Part shown: in pieces, positions 33,253 to 41,950 of the stretch | How the letters are laid out: each line of letters starts with the position of its first letter | Numbering within the stretch: position 1 is the stretch's first letter | NCBI GenBank assembly: GCA_040002435.1 | Contig: JBDUEM010000005.1 | Coordinates: 8,453-72,452 of the forward strand | Origin: JANXXV01 sp040002435 | Lineage (GTDB): Bacteria; Acidobacteriota; Terriglobia; Bryobacterales; Bryobacteraceae | Length of the DNA: 64,000 bases | Direction of reading: 5' to 3' | Made by a program: the position numbers and the translations under genes | Notes under the pieces: generated by a model | What the model saw: the letters and a program-made list of their open reading frames with translations, nothing else | Database searches by the model: none | Told to the model about the DNA's origin: nothing

Positions 33253-34104
33253 ATGCTGCCCTTTCGAAAAATTCTCTTTCCCGTTGATTACTCTGAGCCC
33301 TGCCGCTCCGCCGTCCCGCACGTCATGGCGATGATGGACCACTACAAAGCCGAACTCAGTCTCATCCATTCCTACGGACTTGGGCCGGTCGCCTACAACG
33401 AACTAATGGTCGCCGATCCACTCATGCCCCAGAAAATCAATTCGGTCGAAGAAAAGCGGCTCCGCACGTTCGCCTCAGAGCATTTCCCAGATCATGAAGT
33501 AGAAATATTCGTTGAGCAAGGCGAGGCTGGGACCGTCATCCACAACTTTGTCCAGCATCAGGGTACCGATCTGGTAATGGTTCCCGCGCAGGGCCACGGT
33601 CCATGGCGCCGCCTGCTTCTCGGATCGGTCACCACAAAGGTGCTGCACGATGTGAGCGCGGCCGTCTGGACGGCAACTGCGTCGGGACTCACTAGCCCGC
33701 CCGTCTACCACTCCATCGTCGTCGCTCTCGACGATAGCGACGAGGCCGAGGCGGTACTCAAAGCCGCGGAACTTTTCGCCCGCCCGTTCGGCGCGAATTT
33801 GTTCCTCGTCCACGCGGTGGAATTACCCTCGTTGGCGTTGGAGCTGGACGTCGGTCCCTATCGCCAGACAATCCTGGATTCGGCCAACGCGAAACTCGCC
33901 GAGTTGAAGGCGAAGCTGGGCGTCGACGCACCGCACCGCGTAACCGACGAAATTATGATGGATGGCATTCGCCACGAGGCTCTGCGCAGAAATGCAGATC
34001 TCATCATCGTCGGCCGCGGCAGGTCGCAAGGACTGCTCAGCGGCGTCTGGTCCCGCTTGTATCCCTTGATCTGCGAAGCTCCCTGCCCCGTTCTCAGCAT
34101 TTAA
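33253..34104 (+). CDS. Tandem universal stress protein (two Usp domains)
   Basis: 283 residues from the ATG at 33253 (MLPFRKILFPVDYS). Domain 1 (about 1-145) opens with the KILFPVDYS strand and ends in a nucleotide-loop 'GHGPWRRLLLGSVTTKVL'. Domain 2 (about 150-283) starts 'YHSIVVALDDSDEAEAVL' and ends 'GRGRSQGLLSGVWSRL'. The G-2x-G-9x-G(S/T) ATP loop is clear in domain 1 and altered in domain 2. Cytoplasmic and possibly ATP-binding, its role in stress is general. Its stop codon overlaps the A-run of the terminator of the convergent dehydrogenase gene. Confidence 0.92.
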   Translation: MLPFRKILFPVDYSEPCRSAVPHVMAMMDHYKAELSLIHSYGLGPVAYNELMVADPLMPQKINSVEEKRLRTFASEHFPDHEVEIFVEQGEAGTVIHNFVQHQGTDLVMVPAQGHGPWRRLLLGSVTTKVLHDVSAAVWTATASGLTSPPVYHSIVVALDDSDEAEAVLKAAELFARPFGANLFLVHAVELPSLALELDVGPYRQTILDSANAKLAELKAKLGVDAPHRVTDEIMMDGIRHEALRRNADLIIVGRGRSQGLLSGVWSRLYPLICEAPCPVLSI

Positions 34105-34143
34105 AAAAGTGCCGCGCCGCACGGCAGTCGGCGGCGCGGCGCT
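34102..34143 (-). terminator. Rho-independent terminator of the Zn-dehydrogenase gene
   Basis: GCCGCGCCGC (34111-34120) pairs perfectly with GCGGCGCGGC (34131-34140), and the stem extends by three more pairs (one G-U). Read on the minus strand the hairpin is followed by ACTTTTTT, the T-run being the complement of the A-run at 34102-34107. It lies 10 nt after the dehydrogenase stop. On the plus strand no T-run follows, so it serves mainly the minus-strand gene. Confidence 0.8.
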
Positions 34144-34152
34144 CCGCGATTC

Positions 34153-35247
34153 CTACGAAACCCGGATGGCTACCTTCAAGACTCCTTTCTCTCTGGCGCC
34201 GAACAGTTGATACGCCTCCGCGATGTCCTCCAGGGCGAACAGGTGGGTGAGCAGCGGAGTCAGGTCCACGCGGTGAGTCTTCACCATTCGCATCAACCGC
34301 GTCATCCTCTCCTTTCCGCCGGGACATAACGTGGTGACAATGGTCTGATCGGACAAGCCGGCGCCGAAGGCGTCCATCGGCACCTGCAGGTGTCCGGAAT
34401 AGACCCCGACGCTCGACAGCGTTCCGCCCGGCCGGATGGTCCGCAGGGCATTTTCAAAGGTAGCCTGCGTCCCCAGGGCTTCAATGGCCACATCCACACC
34501 TCGCCCATCCGTCAACTGGTGGATTCTTGCCGCAACATCCTCATCGGCCAGGATGGTAGCGGTAGCGCCGAACTGCCGGGACATTTGCAGCCGGTTCGCA
34601 TCGGCGTCAATGGCTATGATGTCCGATGCGCCCATCAGTCGCGCGCCTACTGTGGCGCATAGTCCAATTGGACCCTGTGCGAACACGGCCACGGTATCTC
34701 CCAGCCGGATCTTGCCCCGTTCCGCGGCGGCGAATCCCGTGGAGGCGATATCGGACAGCAACAGCACCTGTTCGTCGGAAAGCTCCTCAGGAATCGGCGC
34801 CAGGTTCGCCTGCGCATGGGGAATCAGTGCGTATTCCGCCTGCATGCCGTCAATCGTGTTGCCCAGCCGCCATCCCCCTGCGGCGCCTCCGCATTGCGAA
34901 CGGTCACCCGCCAGGCACGCCTCACATTGGCCGCACGGCGTGATAGCGCCCACCAGCACACGCTGTCCCAGGTGGTAGCCGGTGACACCCGAGCCCAGTT
35001 GATGAATGACACCCACGCCTTCATGCCCTAGCGTGAGCCCGTCCTTTACCGCGTACTCTCCTCGAACGATGTGCAGATCGGTACCGCAAATAGTGGTGAG
35101 GCGAACCTGAATCACGGCCTCTCCTGGTCCCGCCGTGGGGATCACCTTCGTCTCGACGCCGAATTTATTCGGGCCGTGAAATACATTGGCCCGCATCGCT
35201 CCGTGAGGAACCTGCTTCATCTTGCGTTCTTCCAGTGCCAGCGGCAT
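34153..35247 (-). CDS. Zinc-dependent alcohol dehydrogenase (MDR family)
   Basis: 364 residues from the ATG at 35247, preceded by AGGAGAG at good spacing; an upstream extension to 35337 lacks a ribosome site. The catalytic zinc ligands are in TTICGTDLHI and GHEGVG. The structural zinc loop is CGQCEACLAGDRSQC. The Rossmann part has 'AVFAQGPIGLCATVGARLMG' and 'IIAIDADANRLQ', where the Asp suggests NAD rather than NADP. Resembles isopropanol/butanediol-type dehydrogenases. It ends in a strong terminator and appears monocistronic. The substrate is not determined. Confidence 0.92.
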   Translation of the reverse strand: MPLALEERKMKQVPHGAMRANVFHGPNKFGVETKVIPTAGPGEAVIQVRLTTICGTDLHIVRGEYAVKDGLTLGHEGVGVIHQLGSGVTGYHLGQRVLVGAITPCGQCEACLAGDRSQCGGAAGGWRLGNTIDGMQAEYALIPHAQANLAPIPEELSDEQVLLLSDIASTGFAAAERGKIRLGDTVAVFAQGPIGLCATVGARLMGASDIIAIDADANRLQMSRQFGATATILADEDVAARIHQLTDGRGVDVAIEALGTQATFENALRTIRPGGTLSSVGVYSGHLQVPMDAFGAGLSDQTIVTTLCPGGKERMTRLMRMVKTHRVDLTPLLTHLFALEDIAEAYQLFGAREKGVLKVAIRVS

Positions 35248-35460
35248 TTTATTCACTCTCCTGATGGAACAGCGTGCACATGGACGACCGTTATCTTCAC
35301 CGTTGTAAGGCCGCCAGAAGTGCATCAAGCCTGACAATGCAACGCGATAGAACCGTCTTTTGCTTTAGATGGGAATTGCTGGGGATTCCGGCACGCAGGC
35401 TGCGGCATTTCACCCACAAATTCCACACAAGTCCGCAAAAAGAACAAATCCCGAATGCGA

Positions 35461-35466
35461 TATACT
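35461..35466 (+). promoter_or_regulatory. Possible -10 element of the second TonB receptor
   Basis: TATACT (5 of 6 match to TATAAT) lies 75 nt before the receptor ATG at 35542, a leader length like that of the first receptor. No convincing -35 is present at 16-18 nt. Nothing else is recognisable in the 294-nt gap 35248-35541. Confidence 0.3.
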
Positions 35467-35541
35467 CTAGCAAATCGAATTTGGGTGATCTGCGGGCTCG
35501 GAAATTCATCGGCCCAAAGCCAAAATCAGAAAGAGGGAGTA

Positions 35542-38500
35542 ATGCGAAACTACGCCAATTACCTGGTTGTACTGGGCATGATTTGCGCGCCGGCATGGAC
35601 ACAGAACCTGGGAACCGTCCGCGGCACCGTAACAGATTCCACCGGCGCTGCTGTACCGCAGGTTGCCGTTACAGCGGAGAACGTGGACACCGGACTGAAG
35701 CAGTCGGTGAACACGGGGACAGACGGCATATATAGCATCGTCTATCTGCCCGTAGGAAATTATAAAATCAGCACCGACAAGAGCGGCTTTCGCCGATCGG
35801 AAACTACCGGAGTGCGCGTAGACGTAGCCAGTGTCGTCGATGTCGACATTCGCCTTGTCGTCGGCGCGGTAGATCAGTCCGTCGATGTCACCGCGGCGGC
35901 GCCTCTGCTGGAAACCACCGGCAGCAACCTGGGTAAAGTGGTGGCCACGCGCGCGATCACTGATCTTCCGCTGTTCATCAGCGGCGGCAGCGTCCGTAGC
36001 AATCTGGCCTTTGTCATCCTGACCCCGGGGGTCATTGGCCCTGCCAATAATCCGCGCATCGGCGGCGGCTTGCTCGATGGCCAGAGCGAGCAACTGGATG
36101 GCGCCGAATCCAACAGCGAGCGCCGCAACGATCCCGCAATGAACGGCGTCAGCGTGGAAGGGATGGAGGAGTTCAAGGTACAGAGTTCCGGCTACTCCGC
36201 CGAGTACGGCCGCACCTCGAACGGTGTCATCAACTGGGTCACCAAATCGGGCACAAATCAAGTGCACGGCAGCGGCTTCGTCTTCAATCGAAATGAAGTG
36301 TTCAACGCCCGCGGCTTCACTTTCGCCCCTTCCAAGCGGCCCATCGTCCGGCAGTGGAACCCGGGAGGCAGCATTGGCGGGCCTATCTTCATTCCAAGGG
36401 TCTTCGATGGGCGCAACAAGGCATTTTTCTTCTTCGCCTATGAACGGGCTTCTACCCGTAACGGCCAATCCACCGCCCTGGTAAATGCGCCGATCGATGA
36501 ATATCGAATAGGGGATTTTCGGCGCAACGTGGATTCCACGGGGAAAACCTTTCCGCTGTATGACCCCTTCGATGCGAACGGCAAGATCATTGCCAACGCC
36601 GCCGATCGGCCCCGCCTGCAATGCAACGGAGTCCTGGACGTCCTCTGCCCGTCCCGTATCGATCCCACCGCTGCACGCCTCATGGCCCTGCTGCCCCATC
36701 CGGACGATCCCACCAAGATCGCCAACAACTACCGTTCCCGCAATTATTCCACTTCACAGTCGTCCCTTCCCTCCATCAAGCTGGACTACATATTTACCGA
36801 CAAGCACCGCATCAGTTATCTGTTCAGCCACTACTACAGCCCTGCCAGGCCGAGTATCAATAATCTGGAGGGATTGCCCGGCACCGGTTTCCCGTCGGAT
36901 GTCACAACCGAATACCACCGTTTGAACGACGATTACACCATCACATCGAACCTGCTGAATCACATCACCATCGGTTTTAATCGCCGCTTCGTGATTGAGG
37001 CGCCCGGCTACGTCAGCAGTTTCCCTGCGGATCTGGCCAAGGCGACGTACGCCGCGGGAACGGTCACACCTCTCGCCCCCGGCACCTCAACCGCCTACAC
37101 CACCAGCCTGGCGACTTGGGGCAACAGCGTTTTCACTGACTCGCGCCAGAGAACGACAAACATCAAAGAGCAGATGTCGTGGATCAAGGGCAGGCAGACC
37201 ATCAAGTTCGGCATGGAGTATCTGAAAGGCTTGTACCGCCGTCTCGATTACAATGGCGCATTCGGCACCGTAAGCTACAACGCCTCGGGAACCGGTAATC
37301 CGAACGTTGCGAACAGCGGCTCCGATTTCGCTTCCTTCGTCCTGGGAGTCGCCAGCGGCGGCGGCTTCCGCTATCCCAGCGACACAGCGTTTTTCTGGCC
37401 CTACTATGCCTGGTATATCCAAAACGATTTCAAGGTAAACAGCAAGTTCACTCTGAACATCGGGCTGCGATATGAGTTGCCGATTCCCAAGGAGGAGCGG
37501 CATCTGCACAACTCCAACTTTTGCCCCACTTGCCCCAATGCGGCCGCCGGGGGACTTCTTGGATCCATGCAGTACGCAGGTGTGGACGGCGCGCCTAACC
37601 ACTTCGGTCAGACTCGCAAGAATGCATTCGGTCCCCGCCTCGGCCTCGCCTATCAGGTTGACGCGAAGACCGTCGTTCGCGCCGGTGGTTCCATCTACTA
37701 CCAGCCGTCCCGCGAGGATGGGAATGCGGACAACGGCATACAGGGCTTTGGTGGAACATTCGGCTCTATCGGCAACTCGCTTTCGAACGGAATCGCGTAT
37801 CTGGTGAAGGACGGCTATACTTCGTTTGCACCTCAAATCGCCGCGCTGCGGCCTCCCATCTCCAGCCCCGCCGTCCTGGCGGCCAATCTCCTGAATCAGA
37901 GTCCGTTCTATTACAACCCCACCGCCGGGCGCGCCCCGTATTTTGTCGATTGGAACTTCACCATTGACCGCACGCTCACCAAGAGTTCAGTCTTCCGTGC
38001 CAGCTACCACGCTACCCTCGGAAACAAGCTGCTCTCCAGGCAGCAGAACCAAAACCAATTGGATCCGAAGTATTGGTCCATCTACGGCACCTTGCTAAGC
38101 CAGCCCATCAGTTCCGTGATTAACAATCCCGTCGTGGTCGCCGCAGGCTTCAAGCTGCCCTATGCGGCCTACCCTACCAACCTCCAGTTGCAGCAGGCGC
38201 TGCGCCCCTTCCCTCAATATTCCGGAGTCGGCAGCGACGCGGGCGGGCAGAACGATGGCCACATGACTTTCCACGCCCTGGAAAGCAGCGTGGAGCACCG
38301 TTTTGACCACGGCCTGTTCGTGCTGGTTTCCTACACCTTCGCCAAGTTGATTTCCGGGTCGAATGGCGAAGACGCCAACCGTACCAGTGATGGCAACGTT
38401 CAGAACCAATACAACCGCCGCCTGGATAAGGCCGTCGCCAGCCAGGACACGCCGCACAATCTGCGCATCAGCTACGTCTACGAGCTTCCCTTTGGGAAAG

Positions 38501-39024
38501 GCCAGCGCTTCCTTGCGAACGCACATCCGGCCGTAAATGCTGTACTCGGGAATTGGAAAGTCTCCGCCATTCACACCTATGTCAGCGGAACACCATTAGT
38601 GGTCAATTGCGCCCAGAACTTCTTTGGCGCGGGCCAGAACGGCCGTTGTAGCTTTGCGCCCGGCGCCACCACCGGCCAGATCCCACTGCTCAATCCGGCC
38701 TGGACCAAGAGTTCTGCGTCCACCGTCACATATCTGAATACAGCGGCCTTCGTGCTGCCTCCGAACATGGTTTACGGAGACACCGGCCGCCGGCTTTCCT
38801 TCCTCCGGACGCCCTGGACCGTACAGGAAGATGCCGCGCTCATCAAGAATTTCGCCCTTACCGAAAAGGTGAAGTTCGAATTGAGAGCCTCCGCCTCGAA
38901 CCTCCTGAACCGGGTGACGTTCGCCATTCCGAATACCACGCAAAACAGCGTGCAGTTCGGACTCTTCACCGGGCAAGGCAATAGTCCGCGGAACATACAG
39001 ATGGGCGCCAGGGTATCCTTCTGA
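35542..39024 (+). CDS. Oar-like TonB-dependent receptor (second copy)
   Basis: 1160 residues from the ATG at 35542, preceded by AGAGGGAG. The leader MRNYANYLVVLGMICAPAW leads into a carboxypeptidase-regulatory domain (GTVRGTVTDSTGAAVPQV, 'GIYSIVYLPVGNYKI'). A plug ('VDVTAAAPLLETTGSNLG') and a long barrel with aromatic girdle strands follow, and the last residue is Phe (MGARVSF). It shares the domain order and several barrel blocks, such as 'GGSIGGPIFIPRVFDGRNKA', with the receptor at 15108-18668. Here it stands alone: the next gene is 201 nt away and unrelated. Substrate unknown. Confidence 0.93.
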   Translation: MRNYANYLVVLGMICAPAWTQNLGTVRGTVTDSTGAAVPQVAVTAENVDTGLKQSVNTGTDGIYSIVYLPVGNYKISTDKSGFRRSETTGVRVDVASVVDVDIRLVVGAVDQSVDVTAAAPLLETTGSNLGKVVATRAITDLPLFISGGSVRSNLAFVILTPGVIGPANNPRIGGGLLDGQSEQLDGAESNSERRNDPAMNGVSVEGMEEFKVQSSGYSAEYGRTSNGVINWVTKSGTNQVHGSGFVFNRNEVFNARGFTFAPSKRPIVRQWNPGGSIGGPIFIPRVFDGRNKAFFFFAYERASTRNGQSTALVNAPIDEYRIGDFRRNVDSTGKTFPLYDPFDANGKIIANAADRPRLQCNGVLDVLCPSRIDPTAARLMALLPHPDDPTKIANNYRSRNYSTSQSSLPSIKLDYIFTDKHRISYLFSHYYSPARPSINNLEGLPGTGFPSDVTTEYHRLNDDYTITSNLLNHITIGFNRRFVIEAPGYVSSFPADLAKATYAAGTVTPLAPGTSTAYTTSLATWGNSVFTDSRQRTTNIKEQMSWIKGRQTIKFGMEYLKGLYRRLDYNGAFGTVSYNASGTGNPNVANSGSDFASFVLGVASGGGFRYPSDTAFFWPYYAWYIQNDFKVNSKFTLNIGLRYELPIPKEERHLHNSNFCPTCPNAAAGGLLGSMQYAGVDGAPNHFGQTRKNAFGPRLGLAYQVDAKTVVRAGGSIYYQPSREDGNADNGIQGFGGTFGSIGNSLSNGIAYLVKDGYTSFAPQIAALRPPISSPAVLAANLLNQSPFYYNPTAGRAPYFVDWNFTIDRTLTKSSVFRASYHATLGNKLLSRQQNQNQLDPKYWSIYGTLLSQPISSVINNPVVVAAGFKLPYAAYPTNLQLQQALRPFPQYSGVGSDAGGQNDGHMTFHALESSVEHRFDHGLFVLVSYTFAKLISGSNGEDANRTSDGNVQNQYNRRLDKAVASQDTPHNLRISYVYELPFGKGQRFLANAHPAVNAVLGNWKVSAIHTYVSGTPLVVNCAQNFFGAGQNGRCSFAPGATTGQIPLLNPAWTKSSASTVTYLNTAAFVLPPNMVYGDTGRRLSFLRTPWTVQEDAALIKNFALTEKVKFELRASASNLLNRVTFAIPNTTQNSVQFGLFTGQGNSPRNIQMGARVSF

Positions 39025-39225
39025 ACTTCGCCGGGTGACGCCGAGCGCCAATGAGATTTCGAGTCACAGGAATTTTTCAAAATCGACATCCTGGCTGCAA
39101 CAACTTACAGTGAAATAGAAAGTTGCTGGTTCCATCTCAATGCTAGAAACAGTTTGAAAGGAGAGCGTCCGCGGCGGCGTCTCTTCTCCGAGCCGGTTTC
39201 GGCAAAGGATTGCAAGAGGGGATAA

Positions 39226-39546
39226 ATGCGAGTAACCATAGCACACGAGAAGGGGCAGCAGGAGGCACGGCGAATTGTGGACCGGTCCGCGGACGAACTC
39301 ATCCACAGCGTGGCGGCAGGGCCTGTAAAAATCCTGGACCCTGTAAAGTCGTGGGAGGGAAATACAATGACGTTTTCCTTTCGCGGGAAAATGGGGCTGT
39401 TCGGCGCCTCGGTTCACGGGACCATCCTGGTGAACGAAAAAGACATTGTGATCGACGTGGAACTGCCGGGTATGGTGAAGCAGTTTGTGTCTGAAGACAA
39501 GGTCCGCGCCGCTCTGGAAAACAAAGGCAAACTACTCCTGGCATAA
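39226..39546 (+). CDS. Polyhydroxyalkanoic-acid-system family protein (PHA_gran_rgn-like)
   Basis: 106 residues. The pattern IAHEKGQQEARRIVDRSAD, then 'SWEGNTMTFSFRGKMG', 'GTILVNEKDIVIDVELPG' and a final amphipathic helix fits the small PHA_gran_rgn (PF09650) family found near polyhydroxyalkanoate genes. The biochemical role of the family is unknown. No PHA synthase is in the window. It precedes the Aas-type acyltransferase gene by 253 nt, a stretch (39547-39799) in which I see no gene, so a link to acyl-lipid metabolism is possible but weak. Confidence 0.65.
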   Translation: MRVTIAHEKGQQEARRIVDRSADELIHSVAAGPVKILDPVKSWEGNTMTFSFRGKMGLFGASVHGTILVNEKDIVIDVELPGMVKQFVSEDKVRAALENKGKLLLA

Positions 39547-39799
39547 TCGGTCCGCGAGGCGAAGAATGACCGCCGGGTAGCACAGCGCCTCGGCACGAGC
39601 GGGAGGCACCCTGCAGGACATGAGGTCTGCGCGCGTGCAGCTGTCGAATAATGGACGGCGGCCCCCCCTCCGCCAGCTCCCAGCTCTCCACCGGCGCATT
39701 CCCTGACCGGTATCTCCGGCGCGGCGGCACTCGCCCCCTTCCACCAAACCAGCGGCCAGTATCCTCCTGCAACGTCCCCGTTGTAGTCTGGTTAAACGC

Positions 39800-41950
39800 A
39801 TGGTTGCATGGATCGTACGAATTCTTTGCCGTCTTCTGTTCCGGGTGACGGTTCGCGGCGAGTTGCAGCAGCATGACAAACTGCTCATCGTCGCCAATCA
39901 CACTTCGTTCATCGACGGGATCCTGCTGGGAGCGTTCCTGCCGGTGGAGCCAACCTGGCTGGTACACACCACCATCGCCCGCATCTGGTATTTCAAATTG
40001 GGCTTGCAGTTCCTGCCGCATCTGGTCGTCGATTCCACCAGCCCTCTGGCCATGAAAGCCGTCATCGGGTTACTGGAGGCAGGCAAGCCCGTAGTGATTT
40101 TCCCGGAAGGCCGCATCACCGTCACCGGTGCGCTGATGAAGGTCTACGACGGTCCGGCATTTGTCGCCGCCAAGACCGGCGCTTCCGTGGTGCCGGTGCA
40201 TATCGACGGCGCCGTCTACACGTATGCCAGCCGCATGTCGGGCGATTTTCCCAAGCAATTCTTCCCGCGCATTACATTGACCATCCATCCGCCCTCTTCC
40301 ATCCCCATGCCGGAGGCGAGAACCGCCAAGCTTCGGCGGCGCATGGCTAGTGAGCAGATGCGCAAGATCATGCAGCGGGCCGCCTTCGAGTCACGCCGGC
40401 GGATAGGACTGTTCGAAGCGTTCCTGGACGCAATGGCTTTGTTCGGAAAAAATCGGCTGATGCTGGAAGACATCCGTCAGACGCCTGACTCTTACGCGGT
40501 GTTGCTGAAAGGCGCCATGGCGCTGGGGCGCATCGTTTGCAAACATACCGCCGAGCGCGAGATCACCGGAGTGTTGATGCCGAACGTAGGCACCACGGTT
40601 TCCCTCCTGTTCGGTATGTTCGCCATGCGGCGCACGCCGGCCATGCTGAATTATTCGGCTGGCCAGGAGGGCATGCAAAGCGCCTGTGAAGTGGCGAAGG
40701 TCAAAACAATCTTCGCCTCCCGTGCGTTTGTGGAAAAGGCCAAGCTGACCAACGCCGTCGCGGGATTGCGCGGCGTAAAGGTGTTGTACCTGGAAGACCA
40801 GCGCGCGGGATTCACATTGGGCGACAAGCTCTGGCTGATGCTGTGGGCCATTCGCTTCCCCAGGTCCGTGATGAAGCAGGTGGACCCGAAGGACCCCGCG
40901 GTAGTGCTGTTCACTTCCGGCTCGGAAGGCAAGCCGAAAGGAGTGGTCTTGAGCCATGATTCCATCCTGGCGAATGTGGCGCAGTCCGCGGCGATGATCG
41001 AATTTTCCTCGAAAGATAAGTTCATGAGCGCCCTGCCCATGTTCCACTCCTTCGGCTTGACGGCGGGCATCGTGCTGCCGATGATTCACGGTTGCCGCGT
41101 GTTTATCTATCCGTCCCCCCTTCACTACCGGGTCATCCCCGAGTTGATCTACGACCGCGACTGCACGGTGATGTTCGCCACCAACACCTTTCTGGCGAAC
41201 TACGTCAAACACTGCCACCCCTACGATTTCTATCGCCTGAAACACCTGGTGGTCGGTGCGGAAAAGCTGACCGAAGAGGTGCGGAAGGCGTGTGTGGACA
41301 AAATGGGCGTTCGGCCGATAGAAGGATATGGCGCTACCGAATGTTCCCCCGTGGTCGCACTCAATACGCCGATGGCCAACAAGTTTGGCAGTGTGGGCCA
41401 GTTGATGCCCGGTATCGACCACAAGCTGGAACCAGTCGAAGGCGTTGAACATGGCGGGACCCTGCACGTGAAGGGCGCGAACGTGATGCTCGGATATCTC
41501 AAGGTAGACCAACCGGGCGTAATTCAGCCGCCGTCGTCCACCTTCGGAGCAGGCTGGTACAACACAGGCGACGTGGTCTCCATGGATGAGGCCGGCTTCG
41601 TCACAATCCAGGGCCGGATGCGGCGCTTCGCGAAGATCGCCGGAGAGATGGTTTCGCTCGAAGTAGTCGAGAAGATCGCCACCCAGGCCAATTCAAAGTT
41701 TGAACATGCCTCCACCGCATTGAAAGACTCGCAGCGTGGCGAGATGATTGTGCTGCTCACGCAGGATAAGGACCTCAAGAGGGACCAGTTGCAAGCCGCC
41801 GCCCGCGAAATCGGCGCGCCGGAACTGGCGGTTCCCAGGCGCATTTTCCACGTGGACAAGCTGCCGCTTCTGGGAAACGGGAAGCGCGATTACGTGACGA
41901 TTGGCAAACTGGCGGAACAGATGGCGCAAGCGCCCGTGGAGAAGAACTAG
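39800..41950 (+). CDS. Aas-type bifunctional lysophospholipid acyltransferase / acyl-ACP synthetase
   Basis: 716 residues. The N-terminal PlsC-type acyltransferase has NHTSFID (HX4D, residues 33-39) and 'VVIFPEGRITVTG'. The C-terminal AMP-binding synthetase has 'VVLFTSGSEGKPKGVVLSH' (P-loop-like motif), 'PIEGYGATECSPVV', 'GWYNTGDVVSMDE' and the terminal Lys in GNGKRDY. This is the order and length of Aas, which re-acylates lysophosphatidylethanolamine at the inner membrane using acyl-ACP it makes itself. The MFS gene begins at the base after this stop codon, so the two are surely co-transcribed. In enterobacteria aas is paired with the lysophospholipid flippase LplT, also an MFS protein. Confidence 0.92.
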   Translation: MVAWIVRILCRLLFRVTVRGELQQHDKLLIVANHTSFIDGILLGAFLPVEPTWLVHTTIARIWYFKLGLQFLPHLVVDSTSPLAMKAVIGLLEAGKPVVIFPEGRITVTGALMKVYDGPAFVAAKTGASVVPVHIDGAVYTYASRMSGDFPKQFFPRITLTIHPPSSIPMPEARTAKLRRRMASEQMRKIMQRAAFESRRRIGLFEAFLDAMALFGKNRLMLEDIRQTPDSYAVLLKGAMALGRIVCKHTAEREITGVLMPNVGTTVSLLFGMFAMRRTPAMLNYSAGQEGMQSACEVAKVKTIFASRAFVEKAKLTNAVAGLRGVKVLYLEDQRAGFTLGDKLWLMLWAIRFPRSVMKQVDPKDPAVVLFTSGSEGKPKGVVLSHDSILANVAQSAAMIEFSSKDKFMSALPMFHSFGLTAGIVLPMIHGCRVFIYPSPLHYRVIPELIYDRDCTVMFATNTFLANYVKHCHPYDFYRLKHLVVGAEKLTEEVRKACVDKMGVRPIEGYGATECSPVVALNTPMANKFGSVGQLMPGIDHKLEPVEGVEHGGTLHVKGANVMLGYLKVDQPGVIQPPSSTFGAGWYNTGDVVSMDEAGFVTIQGRMRRFAKIAGEMVSLEVVEKIATQANSKFEHASTALKDSQRGEMIVLLTQDKDLKRDQLQAAAREIGAPELAVPRRIFHVDKLPLLGNGKRDYVTIGKLAEQMAQAPVEKN

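Noticed and set aside
39547..39799. Minus-strand frame of about 120 residues in the gap before aas
   Set aside because: Arg/Cys-rich random-looking composition, overlaps the aas start in antisense, no motif.
40391..41512. 373-residue minus-strand frame opposite aas
   Set aside because: Antisense shadow with His/Gln-rich composition; the plus strand carries all Aas motifs.
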